A DNA stretch of 64,000 bases from JACCZH01 sp963729445 (GTDB lineage Bacteria; Chloroflexota; Chloroflexia; Thermomicrobiales; CFX8): NCBI GenBank assembly GCA_963729445.1, contig CAVSNU010000003.1:744001-808000 (forward strand). The letters are read 5' to 3'. Below are positions 1-8,393 of this stretch, piece after piece. A model generated the notes under the pieces. That model saw only the letters and a list, made by a program, of their open reading frames with translations. It did not search any database and was not told the DNA's origin. Position 1 is the stretch's first letter. Each line of letters starts with the position of its first letter. The translations under genes were made by a program, and so were the position numbers.

Positions 1-726
1 TTCATTCCCATCCGCGCCTCCAAAGAGAACATCTACAGCCGTGACCGCAACATGTGGCACTACTCGCACGAGGGCGGCCAGCTCGAAGATCCGTGGCTGG
101 AGCCGCCGAAAGACGTGTTCGGCATCAGCGTCGATCCTGAGGACGCGCCCGACAAACCGGTCGAGATCACGCTCAGCTTCGAAGAGGGCTGGCCGGTCGC
201 ACTCGACGGCCAGAAGATGTCGCCGGTTGACCTCGTGCAGGCGCTCAACACCATTGGTGGCGAGCATGGCGTCGGCCGCATCGATCTGGTCGAGAACCGC
301 CTGGTCGGCATGAAGAGCCGCGGCGTCTACGAGCAGCCCGGCGCAACGATTCTCTCGACCGCCCACAAGGAGCTCGAAGCGATCACGCTGGACCGGCAGA
401 CGCTGCACTACAAGGATTTGATCGCCCAGCGCTATGCCGAGCTGGCTTACGACGGTCTCTGGTTCGTGCCGCTGCGCGAGGCGCTGGACGCCTTCGTGGA
501 TTCGACCCAGAAGACCAACACCGGCGACGTGCGAGTGAAGCTCTACAAAGGCAACTGCATCGTCACCGGCCGGCGGTCTCCGTACTCGCTCTACTCCGAG
601 GACTTCGCTACCTTCGGAGCCAGCGCGGACTACGACCACTCCGACGCGAAGGGCTTCATCACCCTCTTTGGTCTGCCGCTCAAGGTTTCGGCCCTGTTGA
701 AAGCCGAGGCCAACGGCGTCGATTAG
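1..726 (+). CDS. argG: Argininosuccinate synthase, C-terminal part (cut by left edge)
   Basis: This enzyme ligates citrulline and aspartate using ATP to make argininosuccinate, the penultimate step of arginine biosynthesis in the cytoplasm. The reading frame is open from base 1, so the N-terminal nucleotide-binding half lies outside the window. The visible 241 residues carry family signatures: SRDRNMWHYSHEGG near the start, then GGEHGVGRIDLVENRLVGMKSRGVYE around residues 86-110, and the helical C-terminal segment ending shortly after a YSLYSEDFATF block. The stop is followed by a strong intrinsic terminator, so argG ends its transcription unit here. Identification is secure from these conserved blocks. 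Confidence 0.95.
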   Translation, partial: FIPIRASKENIYSRDRNMWHYSHEGGQLEDPWLEPPKDVFGISVDPEDAPDKPVEITLSFEEGWPVALDGQKMSPVDLVQALNTIGGEHGVGRIDLVENRLVGMKSRGVYEQPGATILSTAHKELEAITLDRQTLHYKDLIAQRYAELAYDGLWFVPLREALDAFVDSTQKTNTGDVRVKLYKGNCIVTGRRSPYSLYSEDFATFGASADYDHSDAKGFITLFGLPLKVSALLKAEANGVD

Positions 727-752
727 GCCGCCCCAAATGAGTCCAGAACCGT

Positions 753-781
753 ATAGGGACGACGCAGCGCGTCGTCCCTAT
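753..781 (+). terminator. Intrinsic terminator after argG
   Basis: An 11-12 bp near-perfect stem (ATAGGGACGAC pairing with GTCGTCCCTAT) with a short loop is followed directly by TCTTTTCTG, a T-rich tract. It sits 27 bases after the argG stop and well before the next gene, which has its own Shine-Dalgarno. Confidence 0.85.
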
Positions 782-850
782 TCTTTTCTGTTGGTCCGTG
801 TATACTCTCCGGTTCTGGATCAGAACATCAGTTCGAGAAAGGAACATCCG

Positions 851-1742
851 ATGCGCTTTGGTCTCAACGTCTCCACAATGGGTGAGTGCGCCGATCCACG
901 AGCGCTTGCGGAGCTCGCGCGCGAAGCCGAGGATTCGGGCTGGGACGCATTCCTCGTATGGGACGCGATCCATATCTCGCACGAGGACTGGGACGCGATC
1001 GAAGCCGGGAAGCCGGACGCAGCAGCGATCGTTGATCCATGGATCGTGCTGGCCGGCGCTGCCATGCTCACCGAACGCATCATCCTTGGACCGATCATCA
1101 CACCGCTCTCGCGCCGTCGACCGTGGAAGGTCGCCCGCGAGACGGCAACGCTCGACCATCTCTCGAATGGGCGTGTTGTGCTCCCGGTGGGACTAGGAGC
1201 TCTCAACGATGGTGGATTCACCAGGGTTGGTGAGGAAACAGACCGCAAGACCAGAGCGAAGATGCTGGATGAGAGCCTGGAGATTCTCGACGGCCTCTGG
1301 AGCGGCGAGCCATTCAGCTACGCCGGGGATCACTTTCGACTGGAGGAAATGACGTTTCGCCCCACTCCGGTGCAGTCGCCGCGCATCCCGATCTGGACTG
1401 TCGCCGCCTGGCCGAGCAGAAGCGTCGATGCACCGCGCGATCCGTTGTGATGGCGTGATGCCTATCATGCGGGCCGAGAACGGTGAGTTCATGACGATTC
1501 CGACTCCTGCCGATGTCCGAGAAATCCGGGACTACGTGCGGGCGCGGCGCGATCCAGCTACCCCATTCGACATCATCATCGAGGGCAGCACACCAGGCGA
1601 CGACGGGGAAGAGGCAGCCTCAATCGTGCGGCCCCACGCAGAGTCCGGAGCAACCTGGTGGATCGAAGCTGTCTACAACGAGCCGGGAGGCTTCGAGGGC
1701 ATGCGTCGACGGATCAAACAGGGTCCACCCCAGATCCGCTGA
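851..1742 (+). CDS. LLM-class flavin-dependent oxidoreductase (luciferase-like), frameshifted
   Basis: This is a luciferase-like TIM-barrel oxidoreductase using FMN or F420; the substrate is unknown. The start ATG at 851 follows GAGAAAGGAAC and begins MRFGLNVSTMG. Family blocks seen are EDSGWDAFLVWDAI, GPIITPLSRRRPWKVARETATLDHLSNGR and VLPVGLGA. The first frame runs to 1450, but homology leaves it near 1420-1427 after IWTVAAWPSR. It resumes one base later as SMHRAIRCDGVMP and ends at 1742. Removing one base there gives about 296 aa, a normal family length. It is either a real frameshift or a consensus error; similar events occur across the window. The gene stands alone after the argG terminator. 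Confidence 0.8.
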
Positions 1743-1894
1743 GTCAACGAAGAGCACGTCCCATGATCATCCGCATAGAGGCCGGTGCCAGGCGCCGCGT
1801 GGCGCGCGGCACTGGATGACCGCCTACCATGCCATCCGGATCCGAGCCTGGCGATCTCATCAGCCCTGGTGAACCAAGCGCGCCGCGCTCTCAT

Positions 1895-2190
1895 CAGTCA
1901 TGCTGAGCTTGATAGGCATCCAGACGTCTTGATGGTCATCCTGAGCGCTTAACCAGTCATCGGTGCTGAGCGCTAGCGAGTCATCGGCGCTTGATAGTCA
2001 TCCTGCGCTCGATAGTCATCCTGACGTAAGGAAGGATCTCTGACTTGACTCCCGAGGCGGTTGACGCAGAGATCCTTCGCTGGCGCTCAGGATGACTAGA
2101 GCCAGGATAACTGGTTAGGCGCTCAGGGTAACTGGATGACGCCCGGGTTGATGTGTTGGGTCAGGGTGGCTGTATACGCTCAGGATAACT
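1895..2190. repeat. Repeat family A, copy 1: palindromic GTCATCCTGAGCG array
   Basis: The core at 2014-2097 is an imperfect inverted repeat. Its left arm reads AGTCATCCTGACGTAAGGAA then GGATCTCT, its centre CCCGAGGCG, and its right arm AGAGATCCTTCG..GCTCAGGATGACT. The left flank (about 1895-2013) holds degenerate units of about 20-25 bp of the type GTCATCCTGAGCGCTT. The right flank (2098-2190) holds the same units inverted (GCTCAGGATAACT). No ORF here is convincing. The same structure recurs near 22.3 and 43.4 kb. This fills the gap between the LLM gene and mutY. Confidence 0.85.
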
Positions 2191-2217
2191 CAGGAGTCCT
2201 CGGTGATTCGCCTGCAT

Positions 2218-3171
2218 CTAGTCCGGCAGGCGAAAGCGATCCGGGAGCGCCGGTTCGTGCCCGTCGTAATCGGGAGAGTCTTCTCGAAGCCCGGGTGTGC
2301 CGCATACAACGAGCCCGTCGCGCAGGAGACCAGATAGATAGGGCACAGTCCACTCCGGTTCACCTAGGTCGCGCGCGGGTTCTATGGACAGCGCTAACTC
2401 TTTCGCGGTGAGGCCGTGAGGAGGTGCGTCCAGCAACCGGTCAATGATTCGGCCCCTGAAGTAGCGGCTCGTTTGCTCGAACGGGATCGTCTTTCCAGTT
2501 TTCGTAGAGATTTGCGCATCAAACGCGGCCTGCATCCTGCCGCGCGCGGTGCACCATTCGTTCACTGGACAGCGGCCACAATCGGTGGAGCGTGCCCGGC
2601 ACACCGTTGCGCCAAGCTCCATCAATGCCTGGTTCCACTCGTATCCCTGGCCGGCCGGCACCACCCTGCCAGCCAATGTGTCAATCTCGCGCGTTGTCGC
2701 GCCTGGCGTGGGGATCTCCGGACCGTACACCACACGGTGCAGCACCCGCCGGATATTGGTATCGACAAATCCAACATCCTGCTCGAACGCAAAGCAGGCA
2801 ATCGCGCCGGCGGTGTATGGTCCCACACCGGGTAGCGAGAGCAGATCCTCGACGGACTCAGGCATCCTGCCTTCGAATCGCTCCATCACCGCCTGACAGG
2901 CGCGCTGCAGGTTCAACGCTCTCCGGTTGTAGCCCAGCCCTGCCCACGCCCGGATGACCTGGCTTGCGGGCGCGTCGGCCAGCGCCTCGATCGATGGAAA
3001 CACGCGCAGGAAATCGTGGTACTTCGGCACGACGCGATCAGCCTGAGTCTGCTGGAGCATGATCTCGGCAACGAGGATCTTGTAGGGGTCGCGAGTGCGC
3101 CGCCAGGGTAGATCGCGCTGGTGCTCGCGGTACCAGGCAATCAGTGCGTCTTGTGCTTCAGCCGGAATCAA
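2218..3171 (-). CDS. mutY: A/G-specific adenine glycosylase
   Basis: MutY removes adenine mispaired with 8-oxoguanine in base-excision repair. The helix-hairpin-helix-GPD core is clear: the catalytic Glu lies in AEIMLQQTQADR, the hairpin is LPGVGPYTAGAIACFAF, and the catalytic Asp lies in VGFVDTNIRR. It is followed by a 4Fe-4S cluster motif with spacing C-x6-C-x2-C-x5-C (CRARSTDCGRCPVNEWC). The last 100 or so residues look like a winged-helix-type segment rather than the NUDIX-like domain of E. coli MutY. I chose TTG at 3171 because AAGGAG lies 7 bases upstream; GTG at 3192 is an in-frame alternative adding 7 residues. It is divergent from the oxidoreductase gene that follows. Confidence 0.93.
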   Translation of the reverse strand: MIPAEAQDALIAWYREHQRDLPWRRTRDPYKILVAEIMLQQTQADRVVPKYHDFLRVFPSIEALADAPASQVIRAWAGLGYNRRALNLQRACQAVMERFEGRMPESVEDLLSLPGVGPYTAGAIACFAFEQDVGFVDTNIRRVLHRVVYGPEIPTPGATTREIDTLAGRVVPAGQGYEWNQALMELGATVCRARSTDCGRCPVNEWCTARGRMQAAFDAQISTKTGKTIPFEQTSRYFRGRIIDRLLDAPPHGLTAKELALSIEPARDLGEPEWTVPYLSGLLRDGLVVCGTPGLREDSPDYDGHEPALPDRFRLPD

Positions 3172-3251
3172 CCAGGGTCTCCTTGTGGACACGCTTGTCG
3201 TTGACAGTCGAACGCCCTATGATGCCGCCACATGAACGAAAGGGAGCTGGC

Positions 3252-4331
3252 GTGGCTGACAAAAAACGGTTGCGAGTCGGACTTATCGGCGCCGGAACGA
3301 TCGCGTTCAGCGCCCATCTGCCTGCGATACGTACGCTCGGACATCTCGTTGAGCTGGTCGCGGTCGCTGATGTCCGGAAAGAAAATGCCCGCCGCGCCGC
3401 CAACGAGTTCGGCGCTCAAGCCTACTATAGCGACTATCAAGACCTCCTTGCCCGTGGAGATCTCGACTTCGTGGATATCTGTACGCCCGAGTTCCTGCAC
3501 GCCGAGCAGACTGAAGCCGCGGCTGCAGCAGGAGTGCACGTCCTCTGTGAAAAACCCATGAGCTCGACCGTCGCAGAGGCGGACCGCATGATCTCCGCCT
3601 GCAAGCGCGCCAACGTCAAGCTCATGATCGCCCACTCTCGTCGTTTCACCGGACGCTACCGGCAGATTCACGCGGCTATAGAGAAGGGCGGCATCGGCGA
3701 AGTACGCTACGTGCGCGAGAACGAGCGCCGGCCACGTGCCATGTACGACTCGCTCAACCTCGGCACCAGCTACTGGACGCCCGAAGGTGAGCTACCCTGG
3801 ATCGCGAACGCGAAATATACCCAGGGCGCGGCACTGACCAACGCCGTTCACGAAACGGACCTGGCGCGCTGGTTCATCGGCCGTAACCCGGTCTCGGTCT
3901 ACGCCGAAGCGAGAATCGTCACGGAAGGCGCCCAAGTGCCCGACATGATCAGCTACACCGTTGAGTTCGACAACGGCGCTATCGGTGCGGCTGAGATTGT
4001 GAACCAGCTACCGGGCGGTTATCCCTACTTCCACATGATGGAGGTCATTGGCCGTGAGGGCCGCATTCGGGCTACCGACCCGCCCATGAGTCCATTGACC
4101 GTCGCTGACATGACCGGCCTCACCCAGACGCTGAACTTTCCGACACTCTTGCACGTCGACCGCGCGTACGTGGCCGAGATCGAGTCGTTTGCGCGTGCTA
4201 TCCAGGACGACACCGACCCTCCGCTCTCGCCCCATGACGCGCGAGGCGCGGTCGAGCTCTCGGTCGCGGCGGTCAAATCAAGCGAGCGCCGCCAGCCGGT
4301 ATCCCTACCGCTCGTGAACGGAGGAGCATAA
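3252..4331 (+). CDS. Gfo/Idh/MocA-family NAD(P)-dependent oxidoreductase
   Basis: This is a sugar/inositol-type dehydrogenase of about 359 aa. The N-terminal Rossmann fold starts at VGLIGAGTIAFSAHLPAI. The conserved VLCEKPMSST motif carries the family catalytic Lys in EKP. A C-terminal alpha/beta domain includes GGYPYFHMMEVIGREGRIRA. The GTG start at 3252 was chosen over an upstream ATG at 3144 because it follows GAAAGGGAGCT and because the Rossmann motif then begins at the usual position. The stop TAA overlaps the ATG of the next gene (TAATG), so the two are translationally coupled. The substrate cannot be told from sequence. Confidence 0.9.
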   Translation: MADKKRLRVGLIGAGTIAFSAHLPAIRTLGHLVELVAVADVRKENARRAANEFGAQAYYSDYQDLLARGDLDFVDICTPEFLHAEQTEAAAAAGVHVLCEKPMSSTVAEADRMISACKRANVKLMIAHSRRFTGRYRQIHAAIEKGGIGEVRYVRENERRPRAMYDSLNLGTSYWTPEGELPWIANAKYTQGAALTNAVHETDLARWFIGRNPVSVYAEARIVTEGAQVPDMISYTVEFDNGAIGAAEIVNQLPGGYPYFHMMEVIGREGRIRATDPPMSPLTVADMTGLTQTLNFPTLLHVDRAYVAEIESFARAIQDDTDPPLSPHDARGAVELSVAAVKSSERRQPVSLPLVNGGA

Positions 4332-5075
4332 TGGACCACCACGCCTGGCACGTGATCGGCGGCGATCAACTGGCGGAACAACTCCGGCACGCAGGGCCTT
4401 ACGTTCAGCCGAGCCGCGAGATGGTCGTGATCACTGACGCGCAAACGATACCTAAGGGCGCCATCGCAACCGGCCGCGCGATGATTGTCGAGAACGCAGG
4501 CGCCATCGCCCCGCACCTCCTGGCTTTCGAGGCTGTCGACGAGGTTCGCCGCGCTGCTCACGCTGGTGAGATCGGGATGCTTTACGGGTGTTACGGTTCC
4601 TATCGGGTTCCACGCGGAACCGATCAGGAACATGTCGCGCTTGACGCCCTCTTACCCCTCGTTGCCGCAACTCTGGAGATAGTCCCAGGAGACGTGACGA
4701 GTGTCTGGGCGCGTAAAGCGTCCCTGCTCGCAGAAGGTGACGCATGGTTCGTCACGCTCAATATTGACGCCGCGATCGTGACGCTGGAAGCGCTCGCAAC
4801 GACCGATCCGCCCTACTGCCACCGAGCTCCTCATCGAGGTCACGGGCTCAGACAGGGTTCTGAGGGCGGAACCGACGAACCAGGCTGTCACCGTTTCTCC
4901 GTTCGCCGCGCCGTCCCAGGTGCACGGTTGGTGGGAGGACATCGGCGAGCGGATGTTGCAGAGGATCAACCTCCTCGAAGACCAGCCCATGGCAGGCTCG
5001 GCTAAGCGACTGCAAACGGTCTGGCAGGCCATTCACGACGCCGCCCATACCGGAGCGCCGGTAACCTTTCCCTAA
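4331..5075 (+). CDS. Gfo/Idh/MocA C-terminal-domain-like protein, frameshifted
   Basis: Coupled to the upstream oxidoreductase by a one-base TAATG overlap. About 247 aa if one extra base near 4808-4818 is removed: the first frame reads to LEALATTDPP, and the continuation TATELLIEVTGSDRVLRAEP lies one base over and ends at 5075. It has no Rossmann glycine motif. Instead it resembles the second domain of Gfo/Idh/MocA enzymes (HAGEIGMLYGCYGSYRVPRG, LLPLVAATLEIV, and a C-terminal AIHDAAHTGAPVTF). It may be a partner or regulatory subunit of the preceding dehydrogenase; this is inference. Its 3' end overlaps the miaA stop by 4 bases on the opposite strand. Confidence 0.65.
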
Positions 5076-5968
5076 TCGTCCAGGAAATTTCCGACCATCG
5101 ACAGCGCCCGATCGACGAAATCCGCCTGGGCGCTGTCGATCCAGTTGACACTCTCAAAGCGTCGAAACCACGTCTCCTGGTGCCTGACGTAGCGGTGTGT
5201 GGCGTAGCTCGTGCGCTCCATCGCCGTCTCCAGATCGAGCTCTCCCATCACCGCCGCCCGGGCCTCCGGATACCCGATGGCGCTCATGGCCGGCAGATGC
5301 ACGGGCACCGAGCGCTCGATCAGCATTCGCGCTTCGTCCAGCAACCCATTCGCGAACATCCAGCGCACTCGCTCGTCGATCCGATGATAGAGCGCTTCCC
5401 GTTCCTGGCGGAGGCCGAGCACCAGAAAGCGGTACGGAGGTGGTTGTTTGCCTTCGAGCTCGCTCATGGGTCGGCCAGCAATCTCGAAGACCTCCAGCGC
5501 CCGGATCAGCCGGCGTTTGTTGGTCGGACCAATACGATCCGCCGAAGCCGGATCTACCTCACGTACGCGTTGAAACAGCTCGTCTGCCGGCCATGTTTCA
5601 AGCCGCGCCCGAAGCGCCTCGTCAGGAGGCACACGCGGCACGCTCCAACCTTGCAGTAGGGATCGCAGGTAGAGCGGGGTACCGCCGGCAACGACAGGGA
5701 GCCGTCCACGCGAGCCGATATCTTCGATCGCGGCAAAAGCGTCGTCCAGAAACGTCGCCAGCGAGTAATCATCCTCGGGACCAACAACATCCACCAGGTG
5801 ATGCGGCACGCTGGACAGCTCTGAAGCGGATGGTTTGGCGGTGCCAATATCCATGCTGCGGTAGAGATAGCGTGAGTCCGCGCTCACGATCTCCAGGTCA
5901 TGGTATTGGGCCAATTGAAGCGCCAAACCACTCTTCCCAGTCGCTGTCGGGCCGAGGATCACGACCAC
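5072..5968 (-). CDS. miaA: tRNA dimethylallyltransferase
   Basis: MiaA adds a dimethylallyl group to A37 of tRNAs reading UNN codons. The protein starts with the P-loop VVVILGPTATGKSGLALQLA and continues with IVSADSRYLYRSMDIGTAKP, VVAGGTPLYLRSLLQG and RLIRALEVFEIAGRPMSE, all standard MiaA blocks. The frame is open upstream to 6349, but that part is not MiaA-like and overlaps mltG. I placed the start at GTG 5968 (298 aa, a usual length); the ribosome binding site is weak, so the exact start is uncertain by a few codons. It is convergent with the gene to its left and divergent from mltG. Confidence 0.93.
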   Translation of the reverse strand: MVVILGPTATGKSGLALQLAQYHDLEIVSADSRYLYRSMDIGTAKPSASELSSVPHHLVDVVGPEDDYSLATFLDDAFAAIEDIGSRGRLPVVAGGTPLYLRSLLQGWSVPRVPPDEALRARLETWPADELFQRVREVDPASADRIGPTNKRRLIRALEVFEIAGRPMSELEGKQPPPYRFLVLGLRQEREALYHRIDERVRWMFANGLLDEARMLIERSVPVHLPAMSAIGYPEARAAVMGELDLETAMERTSYATHRYVRHQETWFRRFESVNWIDSAQADFVDRALSMVGNFLDD

Positions 5969-6076
5969 CTTGAGTCCAGGCGTCAGGCGGCGCTCGTTGT
6001 GCCCCAGTTGATCCGTTGCTACACTTTCGACTTCGACACCCCTCTCCGTTCGGTGTATTCGTGCGAGGTGTTCCAC

Positions 6077-7117
6077 TTGCCGCGACCGTCCCGCCAGATG
6101 ACCATCATCGCGTCGATCGCTATTCTGGCCATCTCCATCATCTTCGTAACCCAACGTATCCTTACCCATTATCTCAACAGCGCCCAGAGTGAAGAGGGAC
6201 GTGAGGTTGCGTTCGTTATCGAGCAGGAAGAATCCGTCAACTCCATCGCCACCCGTCTGCACGACACCGGACTCATCCGCTCCCCATCCTATTTCCGCTT
6301 CCTCGTGGGGTTCTCCGGCGACGACAAGGACATCGTTGCCGGCGAGCATACGCTTGATACCGGCATGACGACATCTAAGATAATCGACACGATCACGTCT
6401 GAAAACGCGGCCTCGATCGAGGAAGTGACCGTGCAGTTCATTGAGGGCTGGAGAACCGAACAGTACGCCGAGGCGCTGATCGAGGCCGGCCTGATTTCAT
6501 CCGTCGACGAGTTTATGGACGCCACCAAACTGGCACGCTGGAACAACGAGTTCGACTTTCTGCACACTCGCCCAAGCGGTGTCGGGCTCGAAGGCTATCT
6601 TTTTCCAGACACCTACATCTTCCGCATTGACAGCACGCCAGAGGACATTATCAGTATCCTGTTGCAGACCTTCGATGACCGCGTGCCACTGAGCCTCCGC
6701 AGCGATGCGGCCGCCCTTGGGCTGACCATGCACCAGACGATTACGCTCGCGTCAATTATCGAGCGCGAGGCTGCAATCGAAGACGAGCGCCCGGTTATCA
6801 GCTCTGTCTATACCAACCGGATTCTTGCCAGCATGCCGCTCCAAGCCGACCCGACGGTCCAATATGAGCTCGGGGGCAACGGAGATTGGTGGCCGGTCCT
6901 CACGCCCGAAGATCTACGCCGGGATGGCCGCTACAATACCTATCTCAACCCCAACCTCCCGCCGGGGCCAATCTGCAACCCCGGCCTGGCCTCGATTGAG
7001 GCAGCGTTCGATCCTGCCGATACCGATTTCCTGTACTTCGTCGCTACGGGAGACGGGTCACATGCGTTCGCCACCACCTTCGAGGAACACGAGCGCAACG
7101 TCAGCCAGTATCGCTAG
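6077..7117 (+). CDS. mltG: Endolytic murein transglycosylase
   Basis: MltG cleaves nascent peptidoglycan glycan strands at the membrane and helps terminate their elongation. About 346 aa: a short positively charged N-terminus (LPRPSRQ), one membrane segment (MTIIASIAILAISIIFV), then an extracytoplasmic LysM-like domain and the YceG domain. Conserved blocks include GLEGYLFPDTY, the catalytic Glu in ASIIEREA, and PLQADPTVQYELG. I chose TTG 6077 because GAGGTG lies 6 bases upstream and it keeps the basic residues before the membrane helix; ATG 6098 is an alternative. aroE follows after 15 bases, so the two probably form an operon. Confidence 0.93.
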   Translation: MPRPSRQMTIIASIAILAISIIFVTQRILTHYLNSAQSEEGREVAFVIEQEESVNSIATRLHDTGLIRSPSYFRFLVGFSGDDKDIVAGEHTLDTGMTTSKIIDTITSENAASIEEVTVQFIEGWRTEQYAEALIEAGLISSVDEFMDATKLARWNNEFDFLHTRPSGVGLEGYLFPDTYIFRIDSTPEDIISILLQTFDDRVPLSLRSDAAALGLTMHQTITLASIIEREAAIEDERPVISSVYTNRILASMPLQADPTVQYELGGNGDWWPVLTPEDLRRDGRYNTYLNPNLPPGPICNPGLASIEAAFDPADTDFLYFVATGDGSHAFATTFEEHERNVSQYR

Positions 7118-7132
7118 CCGGAGGAGTTTCCA

Positions 7133-7978
7133 ATGGAGTCCTCGCCCCAGATCAATCGCATTGGGCTGATAGGTGACCCGGTCGCCCACTCTCTCTCGCC
7201 GGTCTTCCAACAGGCCGCCTTTGACGCCCTAAATATCCCGGTTCAATACGAGCTGTTGCACACGCCGCTGGAGGAGCTCGATGAACGCGTACGCCAGTTG
7301 CGCAGCGGCGCGTTCAGTGGCGCAAACGTGACCGTGCCACACAAGGAATTCTTCTTTGAGGCTGTCGACGAACGCTCTGAAGTCGCGGAACGCGCTGGGG
7401 CAGTCAATACCATCGTCTGCGATAGCGGGCGGCTTTACGGAGAGAACACAGACGTCCACGGATTCGCCAGCTCCCTTCGTGACGTCGGCTTCCCGTTCAA
7501 CGGTTCCACGGCAATGATCCTTGGTGCTGGCGGCGCGGCTCGCGGTGTGATCGTCGCCTTGCTGGACAACGGCATCGAACGAGTGATCGTCGCCAACCGC
7601 ACCATCGACCGTGCTGAACAGCTAGTTGCCGACCTCGACGATTCGCGGCTCTCCGCCTGCTCCATTGATGCAGCAACCCGGATGGCAGACTCCACTCGCT
7701 TGCTCGTCAATGCCACCTCGGTTGGCTGGAACTCCCAGGCGCTACCCGTCGATGCCTCCGCGTTTGGCGCGCTTCCGGAGAACGCCCTGGCCTACGATCT
7801 CACCTATCGATTGACCCCATTTCTCCAGCAGGCCGCGCAGCACGGGCTGACGACGATGGACGGGCTGGCAATGCTCGTGCACCAGGGCGCGCGCTCCTTC
7901 GAGCTCTGGACCGGCGGTCCGGCTCCCCTCCAGACGATGTTCGAAGCCGTTGACGCTTCCCGAACACCCCGCCCGTAG
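7133..7978 (+). CDS. aroE: Shikimate dehydrogenase
   Basis: AroE reduces 3-dehydroshikimate to shikimate with NADPH in the pathway to aromatic amino acids. 281 aa. Substrate-binding motif IGLIGDPVAHSLSPVFQ at the N-terminus, GANVTVPHKE with the catalytic Lys, AGAVNTIV, GENTDVHGF with the partner Asp, then the glycine-rich NADP loop ILGAGGAARGVIVAL and the NRT of VANRTIDRAEQL. The ATG follows GGAGGAGTTTCCA. The mltG-aroE pairing resembles the aroE neighbourhood of many Gram-positive and Chloroflexota genomes. Confidence 0.95.
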   Translation: MESSPQINRIGLIGDPVAHSLSPVFQQAAFDALNIPVQYELLHTPLEELDERVRQLRSGAFSGANVTVPHKEFFFEAVDERSEVAERAGAVNTIVCDSGRLYGENTDVHGFASSLRDVGFPFNGSTAMILGAGGAARGVIVALLDNGIERVIVANRTIDRAEQLVADLDDSRLSACSIDAATRMADSTRLLVNATSVGWNSQALPVDASAFGALPENALAYDLTYRLTPFLQQAAQHGLTTMDGLAMLVHQGARSFELWTGGPAPLQTMFEAVDASRTPRP

Positions 7979-8030
7979 GGAGGGTCCCGCCCTGCTTGTT
8001 CAGACTAAAGTTGCTGGAACCATTGATCAT

Positions 8031-8269
8031 CGTAGCGGCGCAATCGTGAAAGTGTCCAGCCCTATCCGAGAATGAGGAGTAGCATTCATCTGCGTACGGG
8101 CGTAATTCATTGCGCCCTCTCCAACGCCACGGACTGCCAGGCAGGGCGCAATGAATTACGCCCGTACGAATCATCATGCTTCTCGCGCAGGCCGAGTCGC
8201 TGGTACGCAGACAAAGGTTGGTTCTCTTCGGCGGTTCAGGCTGGACACTTTCACGATCGCGCCGCTACG
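8031..8269. repeat. Repeat family B, copy 1: nested inverted-repeat element
   Basis: A 239-bp element bounded by about 30-bp terminal inverted repeats: CGTAGCGGCGCAATCGTGAA at the left, and its complement ending GCGCCGCTACG at the right with one mismatch. Inside is a second inverted repeat with arms CGTACGGGCGTAATTCATTG and its complement CAATGAATTACGCCCGTACG. No ORF is convincing. The flank beginning TTGCTGGAA also occurs beside the copy at 37 kb. The structure is MITE-like or RNA-hairpin-like. It fills the 7979-8393 gap between aroE and the peptidase. Confidence 0.85.
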
Positions 8270-8393
8270 CCGATGTTTTCGCTAATCGCTCTAATCCATG
8301 ACTTCTTTGCCACGGACTCTCGCAGAGCTGGTTGTTAGAGTGTGGTTGGAGAATTGACTTGGTCGTGCTGCGTTGCATTGGGGAAGCGGTCCG

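Noticed and set aside
1895..2190. CRISPR array at the GTCATCC repeats
   Set aside because: Units are degenerate, invert about a centre, have no constant spacer length, and no cas genes are near.
5969..6349. N-terminal extension of the miaA reading frame on the minus strand
   Set aside because: It overlaps the start of mltG, has no MiaA similarity, and precedes the P-loop that normally opens MiaA.
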